64,000 nucleotides of DNA from Bacillus sp. REN16 (GCF_020731355.1 NZ_JAJFZK010000002.1:335807-399806), one strand, 5' to 3'; shown: positions 18,528-26,681, counted from the stretch's first letter. Notes: a model not told the origin generated them from the sequence alone. A program made the numbers and translations.

Positions 18528-18709
18528 ATTTTCACCTTCTATAGTAATCGTAGGATGCAAAAAAGTTTTCTAATACGAAACAAAGTTTACTAAACGATAA
18601 TTAAATCATAACAACCACATTTTATTTGGTCAACTGAAATTCATTTCCAATCATTAATGGAATAATATAGATAGGATTTTGTAAATTAAAAGGAAAGGGA
18701 GAGATTATT

Positions 18710-19171
18710 ATGAAGGTTAGAGACTTCATGATTACTAATGTTTTTACTGTAAAACCTTCGAATACTGTTAAAGAATTATTACTTGTCCTTAAAACAAATC
18801 GAATTGGCGGTATGCCGGTAGTTGATGATAAAGGGAATATAGTCGGAATGGTCTCAGATGGGGATGTCTTACGCTACCTGATTCCAAAGCACATGGGGAT
18901 TGCTGGGATTGCTGGGGTTGTTTATTTAAGTGAGTATGGGGAATTAAAAGATGTTGTGCAGGAAAAGTTAGATACACCTGTAAAGGAAATCATGACCAAG
19001 AGAAATATCCTCTTCGTCTCCCCCGATGATGATTTCGAAAGTGCAATGCGTTTATTGTCCAAACATCACTTCAAAAAACTGCCGGTAGTTAACGGCGCTA
19101 GCCGCGTTATAGGTGTTCTTAGCCGAGGGGATATTATTCAGAATATAACAGATAAAATTCTAATGCTATAA
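18710..19171 (+). CDS. Tandem CBS-domain protein
   Basis: 153 residues, almost wholly a CBS pair: VRDFMITNVFTVKPSNTVKE with GGMPVVDDKGNIVGMVSDGD (first), and VKEIMTKRNILFVSPDDDFE with KKLPVVNGASRVIGVLSRGD (second). The pair forms a Bateman module that binds adenine nucleotides such as AMP, ATP or c-di-AMP. No effector domain, so it probably acts on a partner protein. The ribosome binding site AAGGGAGAG precedes the ATG. Confidence 0.85.
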   Translation: MKVRDFMITNVFTVKPSNTVKELLLVLKTNRIGGMPVVDDKGNIVGMVSDGDVLRYLIPKHMGIAGIAGVVYLSEYGELKDVVQEKLDTPVKEIMTKRNILFVSPDDDFESAMRLLSKHHFKKLPVVNGASRVIGVLSRGDIIQNITDKILML

Positions 19172-19176
19172 AAAGA

Positions 19177-19210
19177 ATCCATTCGCAAAGATAACCCTTT
19201 ACGAATGGAT
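19177..19210 (-). terminator. Terminator of the degraded MFS gene
   Basis: ATCCATTCG (19177-19185) and CGAATGGAT (19202-19210) pair, and inner AAAG/CTTT extends the stem. The T run (TTCTTTTT) is on the minus strand, so it served the MFS gene rather than the CBS gene. Confidence 0.65.
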
Positions 19211-19222
19211 CCTCGATATTAA

Positions 19223-19695
19223 CTAGTATTGTACAGGTTCGGTTGCTTTTACTGTTGAGGCGGATTTTTCCTTTATATTGGAAGCCTGTCTTACAAATAA
19301 AGCTAAAATGAACGTAATAACTGAAATTCCAGTAACAAAATAGAATGCATATTTTATACCTGCGGCTTGATTTCCGGCTCTGATGCAGCAGGAACCGCGA
19401 CCACATGACTACCTTGGCCAGCCGTAAATAGCGTAATCGCGATGGCTGTCCCTGCCGCCCCAGCTACTTGATTCAAGGTGTTCATAGCAGCCGAACCATC
19501 AGCATATAATTCACGTGGCAACTGGTTTAGTGCGTTTGCTTGTGATGGCATCATGACCATTGATAACCCAAGAAAGAAAATTATAAATGCCACTATTATT
19601 TGCCAACCAGGAGTTGATGCTGATATTACGGATGCAAACATGAAATTTCCGATCAAAATAACTGAGGTACTGGCGAAAATCTGCGATTCAAAATA
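19223..19695 (-). pseudogene. C-terminal remnant of an MFS (DHA2/EmrB-QacA type) drug transporter
   Basis: The frame ending in QIFASTSVILIGNFMFA, GWQIIVAFIIFFLGLSMVMM, PSQANALNQLPRELYADGSA and AAMNTLNQVAGAAGTAIAIT is the characteristic late region of 14-helix DHA2 exporters. Near 19383 the frame shifts: AGNQAAGIKYAFYFVTGISV, ITFILALFVRQ and a stop at 19223 continue in a different frame. About 300 N-terminal residues are missing, and the sequence joins tnpB remains near 19690. It is doubly broken by truncation and frameshift. Confidence 0.85.
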
Positions 19696-20030
19696 AAGTA
19701 ACAGAAATGGCTCACTATGTTGGAATGCGGATATCGAGAGTAAACGCTAGAAACACAAGTGCGTTAGCATATGATGGTTCTGGAGCAGTAGAACGCAACT
19801 ATAAAAAAGACCTTGCCGCATTTACAACGGGAAAGGTATATCATGCTGACCTGTCGGCCAGCTATAACATTTCAGCTCGTTATTTTATTCGAGCTTACCA
19901 AAAATCCATGTCTGAAAAGTCGTGGTTGTCCTTGCAGGCAAAAGTTCCTGTATTGGCAAAAAGAACATTTCAAACCTTGTCTTCATTAATTAGTCTTATC
20001 CAGGCACTAGAGACACCGAAGGTGGCTTAA
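19665..20030 (+). pseudogene. tnpB: C-terminal remnant of IS605/IS1341-type TnpB
   Basis: The open frame starts right after TGA at 19662 with no initiation site. It reads VGMRISRVNARNTSALAYDG, FTTGKVYHADLSASYNISARYF, then IREYQ-like IRAYQKSMSEKSWLSLQAK. This is the end of TnpB, the RNA-guided nuclease of IS200/IS605 elements; HADLSASYNI carries the last RuvC aspartate. The first two thirds of the protein (about 250 residues), including the other RuvC acids, are absent, so it is inactive. Its 3' end runs into a conserved right-end element. Confidence 0.88.
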
Positions 20031-20102
20031 TTGCTTGGTATGTACTGTATTTAAGATAAGGGGTGCTCCATCAAAATCTATGATTTAGTTGGAGAGGTTC
20101 AC
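20031..20102 (+). mobile_element. IS605-type right end with omega-RNA scaffold remnant
   Basis: CTCCA...TTGGAG (20066-20094) forms an imperfect hairpin followed by GAGGTTCAC (20094-20102). A terminal hairpin followed by GAGGTTCA is how TnpB omega/re-RNA scaffolds end, with the guide copied from the flanking DNA; here this would begin at 20103 (TAATCATGAAAATGACTC). The boundary at 20102 is inferred from that analogy. A left end was not found, matching the large deletion at 19690. Confidence 0.55.
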
Positions 20103-20414
20103 TAATCATGAAAATGACTCCTTGTTTCAGCTTTGGACTGCGTCCATGAATATGGTAGCAAGGCTGTCAGGGTAAATCAAGCCATAATTCTATCCAAAAC
20201 CTCTTGATGACATTTCCGTCTTTACAACCTTATTAACAACATCGATACCAGTTTTTTTCTATTTTCAAAGATATTTCTATAAAACTTGATAATGCAGGAG
20301 AACTTCGGAAATTACAATTTTACGAATACTTCAAAGTGAAATAATATATAGATACTAGTAAAATATCTTAATTCAATTTGGGTATAAGTAAAGAAAGAGG
20401 GAAGGTGCATTATA
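20103..20414. other. Intergenic region right of the IS scar
   Basis: No coding frame with a ribosome binding site and no clear hairpin was found on either strand. It probably holds host sequence flanking the old insertion, plus the promoter of the DinB-family gene close to 20340-20400 (AT-rich, no boxes I would defend). Confidence 0.4.
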
Positions 20415-20876
20415 TTGATAAACGAAGACATGGTTATACAGCAACTTGACTTCATCAGGCAAATCACACTATATGAAATGGTAAATTTATCGGAAGAACA
20501 GGCAGACCAAATGCCAAAAGGATTCAGCAATACAATCCGTTGGAATCTTGGTCACATCTACACGGTTCAAAATATGTTTCTTTCAAAATATGGCGGGAAG
20601 AAAATAGAAACTCCTCATCGCTATCTTGAACTATTCGCCCCAGGGACAAGGCCGGTCGATTGGGAAGGTGAAGTACCGACACTCGATGAGTTGAAACAAC
20701 TTCTAGTTGAACAGCCAGCTAAGATGAAGGAAGCTTTAATAGGACAGTTGCAGGATAAGGCTGTAAAACCTTTTAAATCATTATCAACTATTGGAGAGTT
20801 ACTACTTTTCACGATTTATCATGAAGGAATGCATGTAGGAACCATTAGAGGGCTAAAAAAACTCATTGTAGAGTAA
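20415..20876 (+). CDS. DinB-family putative metal-dependent protein
   Basis: 153 residues with a TTG start, preceded by GGGAAGGTG. The DinB four-helix fold is suggested by its three His ligands: one in RWNLGHIYTVQN (about residue 47) and two in IYHEGMHVGTIRGLKKL (about 135 and 139). Related Bacillus proteins include thiol S-transferases using bacillithiol, but many are uncharacterised. Single gene, ended by a bidirectional terminator. Confidence 0.8.
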   Translation: MINEDMVIQQLDFIRQITLYEMVNLSEEQADQMPKGFSNTIRWNLGHIYTVQNMFLSKYGGKKIETPHRYLELFAPGTRPVDWEGEVPTLDELKQLLVEQPAKMKEALIGQLQDKAVKPFKSLSTIGELLLFTIYHEGMHVGTIRGLKKLIVE

Positions 20877-20934
20877 AGTAAAAAGGATGGATTACTTTAT
20901 TCCAAGACTAAGTTGCTTTTCTAAAATAATCAAA

Positions 20935-20970
20935 GCCTAATTTCTATGTGCTGCAAGCAAGAAATTAGGC
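20935..20970. terminator. Bidirectional terminator between convergent genes
   Basis: GCCTAATTTCT and AGAAATTAGGC pair perfectly (11 bp). A T-rich tail lies on both sides. Confidence 0.8.
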
Positions 20971-21058
20971 TTATAACTTTTCTTCGAAACTTTACAACCA
21001 AATAAGGTCAGGTTTAGCTTGAAACTGAATGAGTATAGTGCCTTTATAATTTAAGAAA

Positions 21059-21604
21059 CTAACTATTTTGAGCTTGCATGAGTTCATATATTTTACGAGC
21101 AGTATTGACATTTCTTACCGTAATTTGTTTGTATACCTTAGTTCCAATGATCTTTGACATTCCACTTTTGGTCACATTTTTCTTCTCAACGGACCATAGA
21201 ATCGCACCCGGAACATATTTCACCTTGTCAATATTTGGTTTAATGTCTAAATTCTTTAGTACAGATTCATCATCAATTTCATCCCATAAAAACATGACAT
21301 CACTTTTCATATCCTTATCATTTTTCCATGAGTCAGGTATTTCGTTAATGATTTCTCTAACATCATCGAGGTTGCGAACTACTACTTTAATTTGTAATCC
21401 GAAATCCTTATGTATGGCCTCTTCCAAAATATATGCAAGATCCGTTTTTGATTTACCTTTATATGAAAAAATAATATTACCTGTATTGATGTATGTAACC
21501 ACATCATTCATCCCGGTTTGTTCAAATGTTTGTTTAAGCAACTTCATATCAATTTTATTTTTTCCACCAACATTTATCCCTCGTAGAAGAGCAACATAAA
21601 TCAT
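21059..21604 (-). CDS. DUF1697-family protein
   Basis: 181 residues from the ATG at 21604, with GGAGGATAGCC upstream. It begins IYVALLRGINVGGKNKIDMK, the family hallmark (ALLRGINVGG), then VVTYINTGNIIFS. Function unknown; the family is widespread as single genes. The C-terminal helix-rich end ITVRNVNTARKIYELM is typical. Confidence 0.88.
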   Translation of the reverse strand: MIYVALLRGINVGGKNKIDMKLLKQTFEQTGMNDVVTYINTGNIIFSYKGKSKTDLAYILEEAIHKDFGLQIKVVVRNLDDVREIINEIPDSWKNDKDMKSDVMFLWDEIDDESVLKNLDIKPNIDKVKYVPGAILWSVEKKNVTKSGMSKIIGTKVYKQITVRNVNTARKIYELMQAQNS

Positions 21605-21706
21605 GGCTATCCTCCATTCCACTTTAATATCCTATTACTAAATTCATTTTTATAATCGAGATTGACCTTAATTCTTCCCTAGTTGTGAGTATTTCAATAG
21701 GACAAT

Positions 21707-21994
21707 CTATTGATTCATTACAGAATATCCTATCCAACCAATTAATATAAAGTTTGGTGCAATCAGTAAGATGGATAACCAGGTCTTTCTTTTGGCAAGA
21801 GATACTGCAGCTCCCACATAAAAAAGCGGAAAGATGAGCCCCCAGACTTCAAACCGTGGTGTAGCTGCCAGATATAGTGAAAGGGGTATTAGTAAAACCG
21901 AAGAAACGACAAGTAATATTGGCTTTGTTTTACGTACTGCTATTATTGATAGAATAAGTGAAGCAATCATAAACGGCCAAAATAGTAGTGCCAT
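21707..21994 (-). CDS. Small membrane protein, three to four helices
   Basis: 95 residues from the ATG at 21994 (AGGAGGCTTCT upstream); the in-frame ATG further out lacks a site. Hydrophobic segments are LLFWPFMIASLILSIIAV, ILLVVSSVLLIPLSLYLAA, IFPLFYVGAAVSL and LSILLIAPNFILIGWIGY. Unknown function. It lies 17 bp after the small gene at 22012, so the two form one unit. Confidence 0.65.
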   Translation of the reverse strand: MALLFWPFMIASLILSIIAVRKTKPILLVVSSVLLIPLSLYLAATPRFEVWGLIFPLFYVGAAVSLAKRKTWLSILLIAPNFILIGWIGYSVMNQ

Positions 21995-22011
21995 AGAAGC
22001 CTCCTGCTTTC

Positions 22012-22188
22012 TTATAAATTTTTTTCTCTCTGTCTTTTTTCGATGTACACCCAACTATAATAAATAATCCAAAAAACGACCGGGACGAGGAGTACATTAT
22101 GCCGTTGGCTTGATGGAAGTATATATAACAAAATGAGCCCAACAATTAGTGTTGGTAACAAAAGTATGAAGTATTTCTTTTTATGCAA
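22012..22188 (-). CDS. 58-residue membrane peptide
   Basis: TTG at 22188 is preceded by GGGGGGATTATC. The frame encodes two helices (YFILLLPTLIVGLILLYILP and VLLVPVVFWIIYYSWVYI) and a basic end EKRQREKNL, and stops at 22012. The downstream gene follows within 18 bp with a strong ribosome binding site. Unknown function. Composition and signals suggest a real gene. Confidence 0.6.
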   Translation of the reverse strand: MHKKKYFILLLPTLIVGLILLYILPSSQRHNVLLVPVVFWIIYYSWVYIEKRQREKNL

Positions 22189-22220
22189 GATAATCCCCCC
22201 TCGAATCTTTTATTCAACAA

Positions 22221-22256
22221 AAAGAAGTGTTACTCCTGCTTGGATAACACTTCTTT
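22221..22256 (-). terminator. Terminator of the 59-residue peptide gene
   Basis: AAAGAAGTGTTA and TAACACTTCTTT pair perfectly (12 bp). TTTTTG follows on the minus strand. Confidence 0.8.
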
Positions 22257-22263
22257 AGTCCAT

Positions 22264-22443
22264 TTATGTTTTTAAAATGAGCAATATAACGAGGAATATA
22301 ATAAGTCCGATCATAAAAATGGTACCTAGACTTGCGCTGTATACAACATACACATTCACATGAAGAATCACATGGACAATCAGGACAATAAGTATCAAAA
22401 TCAGCAATAGGATTGCTGCATGAATATTTTTATTTCTTTTCAA
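22264..22443 (-). CDS. 59-residue membrane peptide
   Basis: TTG at 22443 follows AAGGTG. It encodes a basic start KRNKNIHAA, a long helix ILLLILILIVLIVHVILHV, and a second helix GTIFMIGLIIFLVILLIL, with the stop at 22264. It has its own terminator directly after the stop. Unknown function. Confidence 0.6.
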   Translation of the reverse strand: MKRNKNIHAAILLLILILIVLIVHVILHVNVYVVYSASLGTIFMIGLIIFLVILLILKT

Positions 22444-22555
22444 AAAATCAGCACCTTAGTAAAGCAAATTAGGAAGGCTTGTAGTATAACGTTTATTCTT
22501 TAGGTAATGACATTATTCCTAATAGATTTAAGTTGGTTTTCTGATTTCCAATGTC

Positions 22556-22867
22556 CTACTTTTTAGTAAGCCGATAGATACCTAATAATAAAAATAGAAC
22601 ACTTACTGCCCAAGTGACACCTGCAACTCCCATATGGAATGACGCTTCTTCTGAGGCCATACTGGTTTCATGACCATAAGTGTTTATTGACGTGAGAAGA
22701 TTTTCTCCCGCAAGGCCAAATAATACTATATAAATAAGGAGATAAGTAAAAGAACGGAAATCAAATCTTTTGCTAATCCAGACACCAAGCAAAAATATGA
22801 ATTGGGTTGCCATTACACTCCAAAATCCCCAATAAAGCATTGGATACACTTCTGCTTCTAAAAACAT
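22556..22867 (-). CDS. Four-helix membrane protein
   Basis: 103 residues from the ATG at 22867 (GGAGGAAGCTAC upstream). Helices are YPMLYWGFWSVMATQFIFLL, FTYLLIYIVLFGLAGENLL, and VAGVTWAVSVLFLLLGIYRL. The gene follows the SDR gene by 16 bp and closes that operon. Not recognised. Confidence 0.65.
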   Translation of the reverse strand: MFLEAEVYPMLYWGFWSVMATQFIFLLGVWISKRFDFRSFTYLLIYIVLFGLAGENLLTSINTYGHETSMASEEASFHMGVAGVTWAVSVLFLLLGIYRLTKK

Positions 22868-22883
22868 GTAGCTTCCTCCATAA

Positions 22884-23705
22884 TTAAGAATGAGGACGCC
22901 AACGTCCAAATCCACCCTCAGTATTTATAATTTGCCCAGTTATCCATGAAGCTTCATCTGTTAATAACCATGCAATTAGTCTTGCGGGGTCTTCTGGCTG
23001 ACCCATTCTTCCAAATGGAAACATGGGTTTCAGATTTTCCCACAGTTCCTTTGTCATATACCCAGTGTCAACAGGTCCTGGGTTCACTGTATTGACAGTT
23101 ATATTTTGATCAGCTAGTTGGTCGGATATGGTTAACGTAAGGTCTGCAAGTGCACCCTTTGATGCGACATATGCGATTTCCCCCAGCATTGGCCCTATTC
23201 TTTGACCCGAACTCATGAAAATGATTCTGCCTCTGCCTAATTTAGAATCATGCTGTTTCGCGAAATATTGTGCCAGTAAAATAGATGAACGTGCATTAAC
23301 GGCCCAGTGTTTATCAAGCATTTCAACTGTTAACTCCCCAATTGGACCATCACTGCCACTCATCGCATGATTACAAACAAGGGCATCTATATGACCACTA
23401 TGATTATTGATTTCATCCATCACCCTTTTTGGTTCCTCAGGGTCATAAAAATCCCCGCTTAGGTCATACAGAAACGCATCGTCAATTAGCTCAGCTTTTA
23501 TGCCTTTTACTACTTCATTCAAATCATCGGAGCCCCAGGATTGTTCGTTATCGTGAGGCTGGAAATGATGAATAATCACAGATGCTCCCCATGCTGCCAC
23601 TTGACTTGCGGTCGCATAACCAATCCCTTGTCGACGGCTAACTCCAGTAATTAGTACTCTTCTACCTTTAAGAGGGTATAGATCTCGAATTAATTCACTC
23701 TTCAT
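22884..23705 (-). CDS. Short-chain dehydrogenase/reductase (SDR)
   Basis: 273 residues from the second of two adjacent ATGs; the first (23708) is too close to GGAGG. The nucleotide site is LITGVSRRQGIGYATA (about 17-32), the NAG-like motif is CNHAMSG, and the catalytic Ser...Tyr-x-x-x-Lys lies in FMSSGQRIG and IAYVASKGAL. NPGPVDTGYM and a C-terminal ASWITGQIINTEGGFG complete the classical SDR fold. Oxidoreductase, NAD(P)-dependent, substrate unknown. Its start overlaps the stop of the upstream 55-residue gene, so expression is coupled. Confidence 0.88.
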   Translation of the reverse strand: MKSELIRDLYPLKGRRVLITGVSRRQGIGYATASQVAAWGASVIIHHFQPHDNEQSWGSDDLNEVVKGIKAELIDDAFLYDLSGDFYDPEEPKRVMDEINNHSGHIDALVCNHAMSGSDGPIGELTVEMLDKHWAVNARSSILLAQYFAKQHDSKLGRGRIIFMSSGQRIGPMLGEIAYVASKGALADLTLTISDQLADQNITVNTVNPGPVDTGYMTKELWENLKPMFPFGRMGQPEDPARLIAWLLTDEASWITGQIINTEGGFGRWRPHS

Positions 23706-23872
23706 CATTGACCTCCTTTAATTTGCTTAACTGCTAGAATATGAGTTTCTACCCCGCATTTTTTTCGAATGTTTTTTCGGGCTTCAGCAGGTGTTCTTGC
23801 GTTGACTGTCTCTACCTGTGATTTACCGTCTACCTCTATTTCGACAACAAAGCATTTAGCACCACATCTCAA
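23705..23872 (-). CDS. 55-residue cysteine-containing protein, coupled to SDR
   Basis: TTG at 23872 is preceded by AAAGGAGAGG. The product reads RCGAKCFVVEIEVDG, KSQVETVNARTPAEARK, NIRKKCGVETHILAVKQIK. A beta-strand-like start, a helix with AEARK and a last strand suggest a compact DUF-like fold with Cys in CGAKC and KKCG. The start overlaps the stop of the upstream gene (TTGA) and its stop overlaps the SDR start. Function not recognised. Confidence 0.65.
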   Translation of the reverse strand: MRCGAKCFVVEIEVDGKSQVETVNARTPAEARKNIRKKCGVETHILAVKQIKGGQ

Positions 23873-24111
23873 GAGAACCTCTCCTTTTGTTTCTGTTTAA
23901 CAATTGCAGGAATCGTTAATACGAGTAACAAAACCCCAACAACTAAATATTTTCCCTTCCCCTCATAGGAGATCATTAAGATTAGTTCCCAATAATTCCT
24001 CGGACCAGAATTAGCGTCTTTACTAAACGGATATTCAAAAACAAAAGGCAGGAAACCAAAAAATGTTATTAGAATTCCTATCACTAAGAATAAAATTAGA
24101 ATTTTCTTCAT
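23869..24111 (-). CDS. 80-residue membrane protein
   Basis: ATG at 24111 follows GAGGTGTGTT. It is an N-terminal helix (KKILILFLVIGILITFFGFL) and a second helix (YLVVGVLLLVLTIPAIV), with a loop containing SGPRNYWELILM between. First gene of the operon running to 22556; its stop overlaps the next start. Unknown function. Confidence 0.65.
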   Translation of the reverse strand: MKKILILFLVIGILITFFGFLPFVFEYPFSKDANSGPRNYWELILMISYEGKGKYLVVGVLLLVLTIPAIVKQKQKERFS

Positions 24112-24289
24112 AACACACCTCATATGTACATTCCATTTTGATCCAATTTTAACACAACACTGCCATTTTCTATTATATAATTTAATCAGTCGCAATAGAG
24201 TTAAAAAGAACCATGATACTTTCGTCCTGTTTTATTCAATTAAATAGTTTCATATACTAAAAGGATAATGAAAGTTAAGGATGTTTAAT

Positions 24290-25258
24290 ATGAGAAATCT
24301 AAGTTGGCCAAAGCTGCTTGCATTTGCTGCCTTTATTTTTATTTGTTTTACAATTTACGATAACCTTCAGGAACATAAGGCGTTCCTAGAAGAAGCCGAG
24401 CAAAATCAGGTCGAAGAAAGGGTTTGGCGTAAGTATGTGGTGAACCGGCTATTGGAAGGTCCAATCTATTCCGTCCAAATAGGTGCTTTACCTGAAAGTA
24501 GTATCCCCACTAAACATAATGATTCGATGGTTACGATAAGTCGGGATTTATTCGAGCAGGTGAACGTTGGAGATACCATACCAGGCTACGACGTAGAAGG
24601 AAAGTTCCACACAGATGCACTGCTAAAAGAGGAAGTTCGCTGGTTTTATATCTTATTAACCGGTTTTAGTCTGTATCCAATCGGCTATATTTTGTATTGG
24701 CTCTTCAAGGTTAAAGTTATATGGGAATTGTTCAGTACCATTTCAAGGCGTTTATACCTAGATAGAATCGCGGGTTTTGTTATTCCCTTTCTTGTATTTG
24801 GCGGCTTGATCGCAGCACTCCTCCTTTTTCTTTCAACTGAAACAAAATCAGCATTTGAAAATGGATATGAAAAATACTTTGGAAAAAATCATGCTGAAAC
24901 AACTGCTCTTATAACAGAACATGGGTTTGATAGAAGAACGTCAAAGTACGACAGTAGTGAATACTACATCAGCTTGATGTATCAACCCAAAGACCATGAT
25001 CCAATTTTTCTCGTAAAAGGTGTGACATGGCATAGTTATAACAAATATACGAATGAGATACCAATTATTTATAATATCGATAACCCATATCAGGTCTTTG
25101 CCAGAGACATGGATTTAAGCGATTATACGAGTGTCCTAATGACGGACACCGTTTTCATTACCTGTATTTCTGTCATTTTAATCTTTTTGTTGAGTTGGAT
25201 TCCATTTCTATTATGGAAACGGAAAAGTCACAAATCACAAAAGGACCATCCATTTTAG
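24290..25258 (+). CDS. Membrane protein with a large extracytoplasmic region (DUF3592-like)
   Basis: About 322 residues from the ATG at 24290, which is better spaced from AAGGA than the ATG at 24281. An N-terminal helix (LLAFAAFIFICFTIY), two central helices (near 120-140 and 165-185) and a C-terminal helix (TVFITCISVILIFLLSWIPF) enclose two soluble segments. Similarity to DUF3592-type proteins is only a guess from layout. Divergent from the operon at 24111. Confidence 0.6.
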   Translation: MRNLSWPKLLAFAAFIFICFTIYDNLQEHKAFLEEAEQNQVEERVWRKYVVNRLLEGPIYSVQIGALPESSIPTKHNDSMVTISRDLFEQVNVGDTIPGYDVEGKFHTDALLKEEVRWFYILLTGFSLYPIGYILYWLFKVKVIWELFSTISRRLYLDRIAGFVIPFLVFGGLIAALLLFLSTETKSAFENGYEKYFGKNHAETTALITEHGFDRRTSKYDSSEYYISLMYQPKDHDPIFLVKGVTWHSYNKYTNEIPIIYNIDNPYQVFARDMDLSDYTSVLMTDTVFITCISVILIFLLSWIPFLLWKRKSHKSQKDHPF

Positions 25259-25278
25259 ACCTGGATGGCCCTTTTTTA
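25239..25278. terminator. Bidirectional terminator
   Basis: AAAAGGACCATCCA pairs with TGGATGGCCCTTTT (one mismatch), overlapping the stop at 25258. TTTTTT follows on the plus strand and TTTTG on the minus strand. It serves both convergent genes. Confidence 0.8.
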
Positions 25279-25281
25279 CTC

Positions 25282-25746
25282 TTAATCTCTTTCTCTTGCT
25301 TTTTGTGTATCACGGATGTTTTTTTGAACGGTAATGGCTGCAAAGATACTCAGAACAAATGCCATTCCATAAAATCCTTTTTCACTTAATACGATACTTC
25401 CTGCATTGTATAATCCAATGGCCATCAATGAAATGGACACAATCAAGGCAACCCAGCTAATCCCATAGTAAATACTTGTCACTGGAATTCCCTCTTCTTT
25501 ATCCCTGACTGCTTTTTGTAACGAAACCGATGCGTAAAGACCGAATATCAAAATAGCAAAATAATACCCTTTTTCATTCAGTTCCATTGCTGCGTTAAAT
25601 AAACCAATGAGATACGCGGAAACACCTACCAACAACGCTCCCCACGAGGCCCCTTTAAAAGCTGCGGTCGGTTCCCCTTCTTTCCGTTCCAGCTTCACCT
25701 TTGGCTTTTCCTGTTTTTCTTTATCCACAAAAACCTCATTCTCCAT
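25282..25746 (-). CDS. YiaA/YiaB-type inner membrane protein
   Basis: 154 residues from the ATG at 25746 (GGAGGGGACATTTA upstream). After a charged N-terminus come two copies of the YiaAB two-helix domain: ASWGALLVGVSAYLIGLFNA with EKGYYFAILIFGLYASVSLQ, and ISWVALIVSISLMAIGLYNA with EKGFYGMAFVLSIFAAITVQ. Each copy ends in K-x-(V/I)-R-D. Function of the family is unknown. Confidence 0.85.
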   Translation of the reverse strand: MENEVFVDKEKQEKPKVKLERKEGEPTAAFKGASWGALLVGVSAYLIGLFNAAMELNEKGYYFAILIFGLYASVSLQKAVRDKEEGIPVTSIYYGISWVALIVSISLMAIGLYNAGSIVLSEKGFYGMAFVLSIFAAITVQKNIRDTQKARERD

Positions 25747-25871
25747 TAAATGTCCCCTCCATTTTTCAGCTAAAAAAGGAAGCACCCCAGATTCCCTGTG
25801 TGCATAAATCCATTATACAAAAATCTTTTACAAAAAATGATCTTTTTTTCGTTTATTTCCAATTGAAATTT

Positions 25872-26180
25872 CTAAGATTCCAAATATTTTTTTAACACTC
25901 TATATCCACCGATTATGACAAAGGAAACAAATCCTAAAATGATCAAAAGTCGAATCACGAAATGATCAATGATAGAAAGTGCAAACACCATGGTTATCAG
26001 GGAAATACCTACAATCGCCCCAAACTTCGTATAACGAATCGCATCATCTGAAAACTCCGGATCTTCTTTGTACATCCATCTTTGTCCGAATAGCATGCTT
26101 TCCTCGGGATAAAAATAGGTCCAAATCAGCACTGCATATAATGGAATCATCAATATAAAAAAGAGAATGACATCTGCCAA
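25872..26180 (-). CDS. Three-helix membrane protein
   Basis: 102 residues with a TTG start; CAAGGGGGGAC precedes it. Helices are VILFFILMIPLYAVLIWTYF, FGAIVGISLITMVFALSII and LLIILGFVSFVIIGGYRVL, with an acidic loop EDPEFSDDAIRYTK. Not recognised. Single gene. Confidence 0.65.
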   Translation of the reverse strand: MADVILFFILMIPLYAVLIWTYFYPEESMLFGQRWMYKEDPEFSDDAIRYTKFGAIVGISLITMVFALSIIDHFVIRLLIILGFVSFVIIGGYRVLKKYLES

Positions 26181-26385
26181 AGCAGTCCCCCCTTGGAATG
26201 GAATAACCCTTTCTAATATATACGATAAAACCCATCATTTGGTTTCAGATTATTCCGTATATTATTTAATACCTATTGAATGTTATAAACATCTTACCAA
26301 ACTAGTATTTTTATTGTTAAAAAATCCATGATTCAGTAAGTGCCCAAAAGTACGTGGGGCAATTACCCATTTTCACGGCAGAACG

Positions 26386-26413
26386 TGGCAATTTATTACT
26401 AGGTGAGTATACT
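26386..26413 (+). promoter_or_regulatory. Candidate promoter of the YjcZ-like gene
   Basis: TGGCAA (26386-26391) and TATACT (26408-26413) are separated by 16 bp. A late-sporulation sigma factor would be expected for this gene family, but I do not see a clean sigma-K or sigma-G box. Confidence 0.4.
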
Positions 26414-26450
26414 GTAGGGAATCTTCACGATAAAGAAAAGGAGAATGAAC

Positions 26451-26663
26451 ATGGAACTAAATCTTAATAACGTTAATGCGGCATCTTTCCAGAGCCCATA
26501 TGTAGCGCCACAACCAACTCATATGGCCCCTAGCTATGAATTAGCTGCTCCAAGTTATGGTTATGGATATGGTTGTCCAGAACCTTGTAACAACGATTCC
26601 TTCGTATTAATTGTTGTGCTGTTTATCTTATTAATCATTGTAGGAGCTTGCTTCTATCGTTAA
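26451..26663 (+). CDS. YjcZ-family small sporulation-type peptide
   Basis: 70 residues from the ATG at 26451, correctly spaced from AAGGAG; the ATG six bases upstream is too close. A Pro/Tyr/Gly-rich N-terminus (APSYGYGYGCPEP) is followed by the YjcZ hallmark SFVLIVVLFILLIIVGACFYR, a C-terminal hydrophobic helix. YjcZ-like peptides are made during sporulation in Bacillus; the role is unknown. Followed by a strong terminator. Confidence 0.8.
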   Translation: MELNLNNVNAASFQSPYVAPQPTHMAPSYELAAPSYGYGYGCPEPCNNDSFVLIVVLFILLIIVGACFYR

Positions 26664-26681
26664 CCTTTAACACCACACAAA

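Noticed and set aside
24268..24288. Six-codon leader peptide (MKVKDV) before the membrane gene at 24290
   Set aside because: Its ribosome binding site is too close to the ATG and nothing links the codons to regulation.
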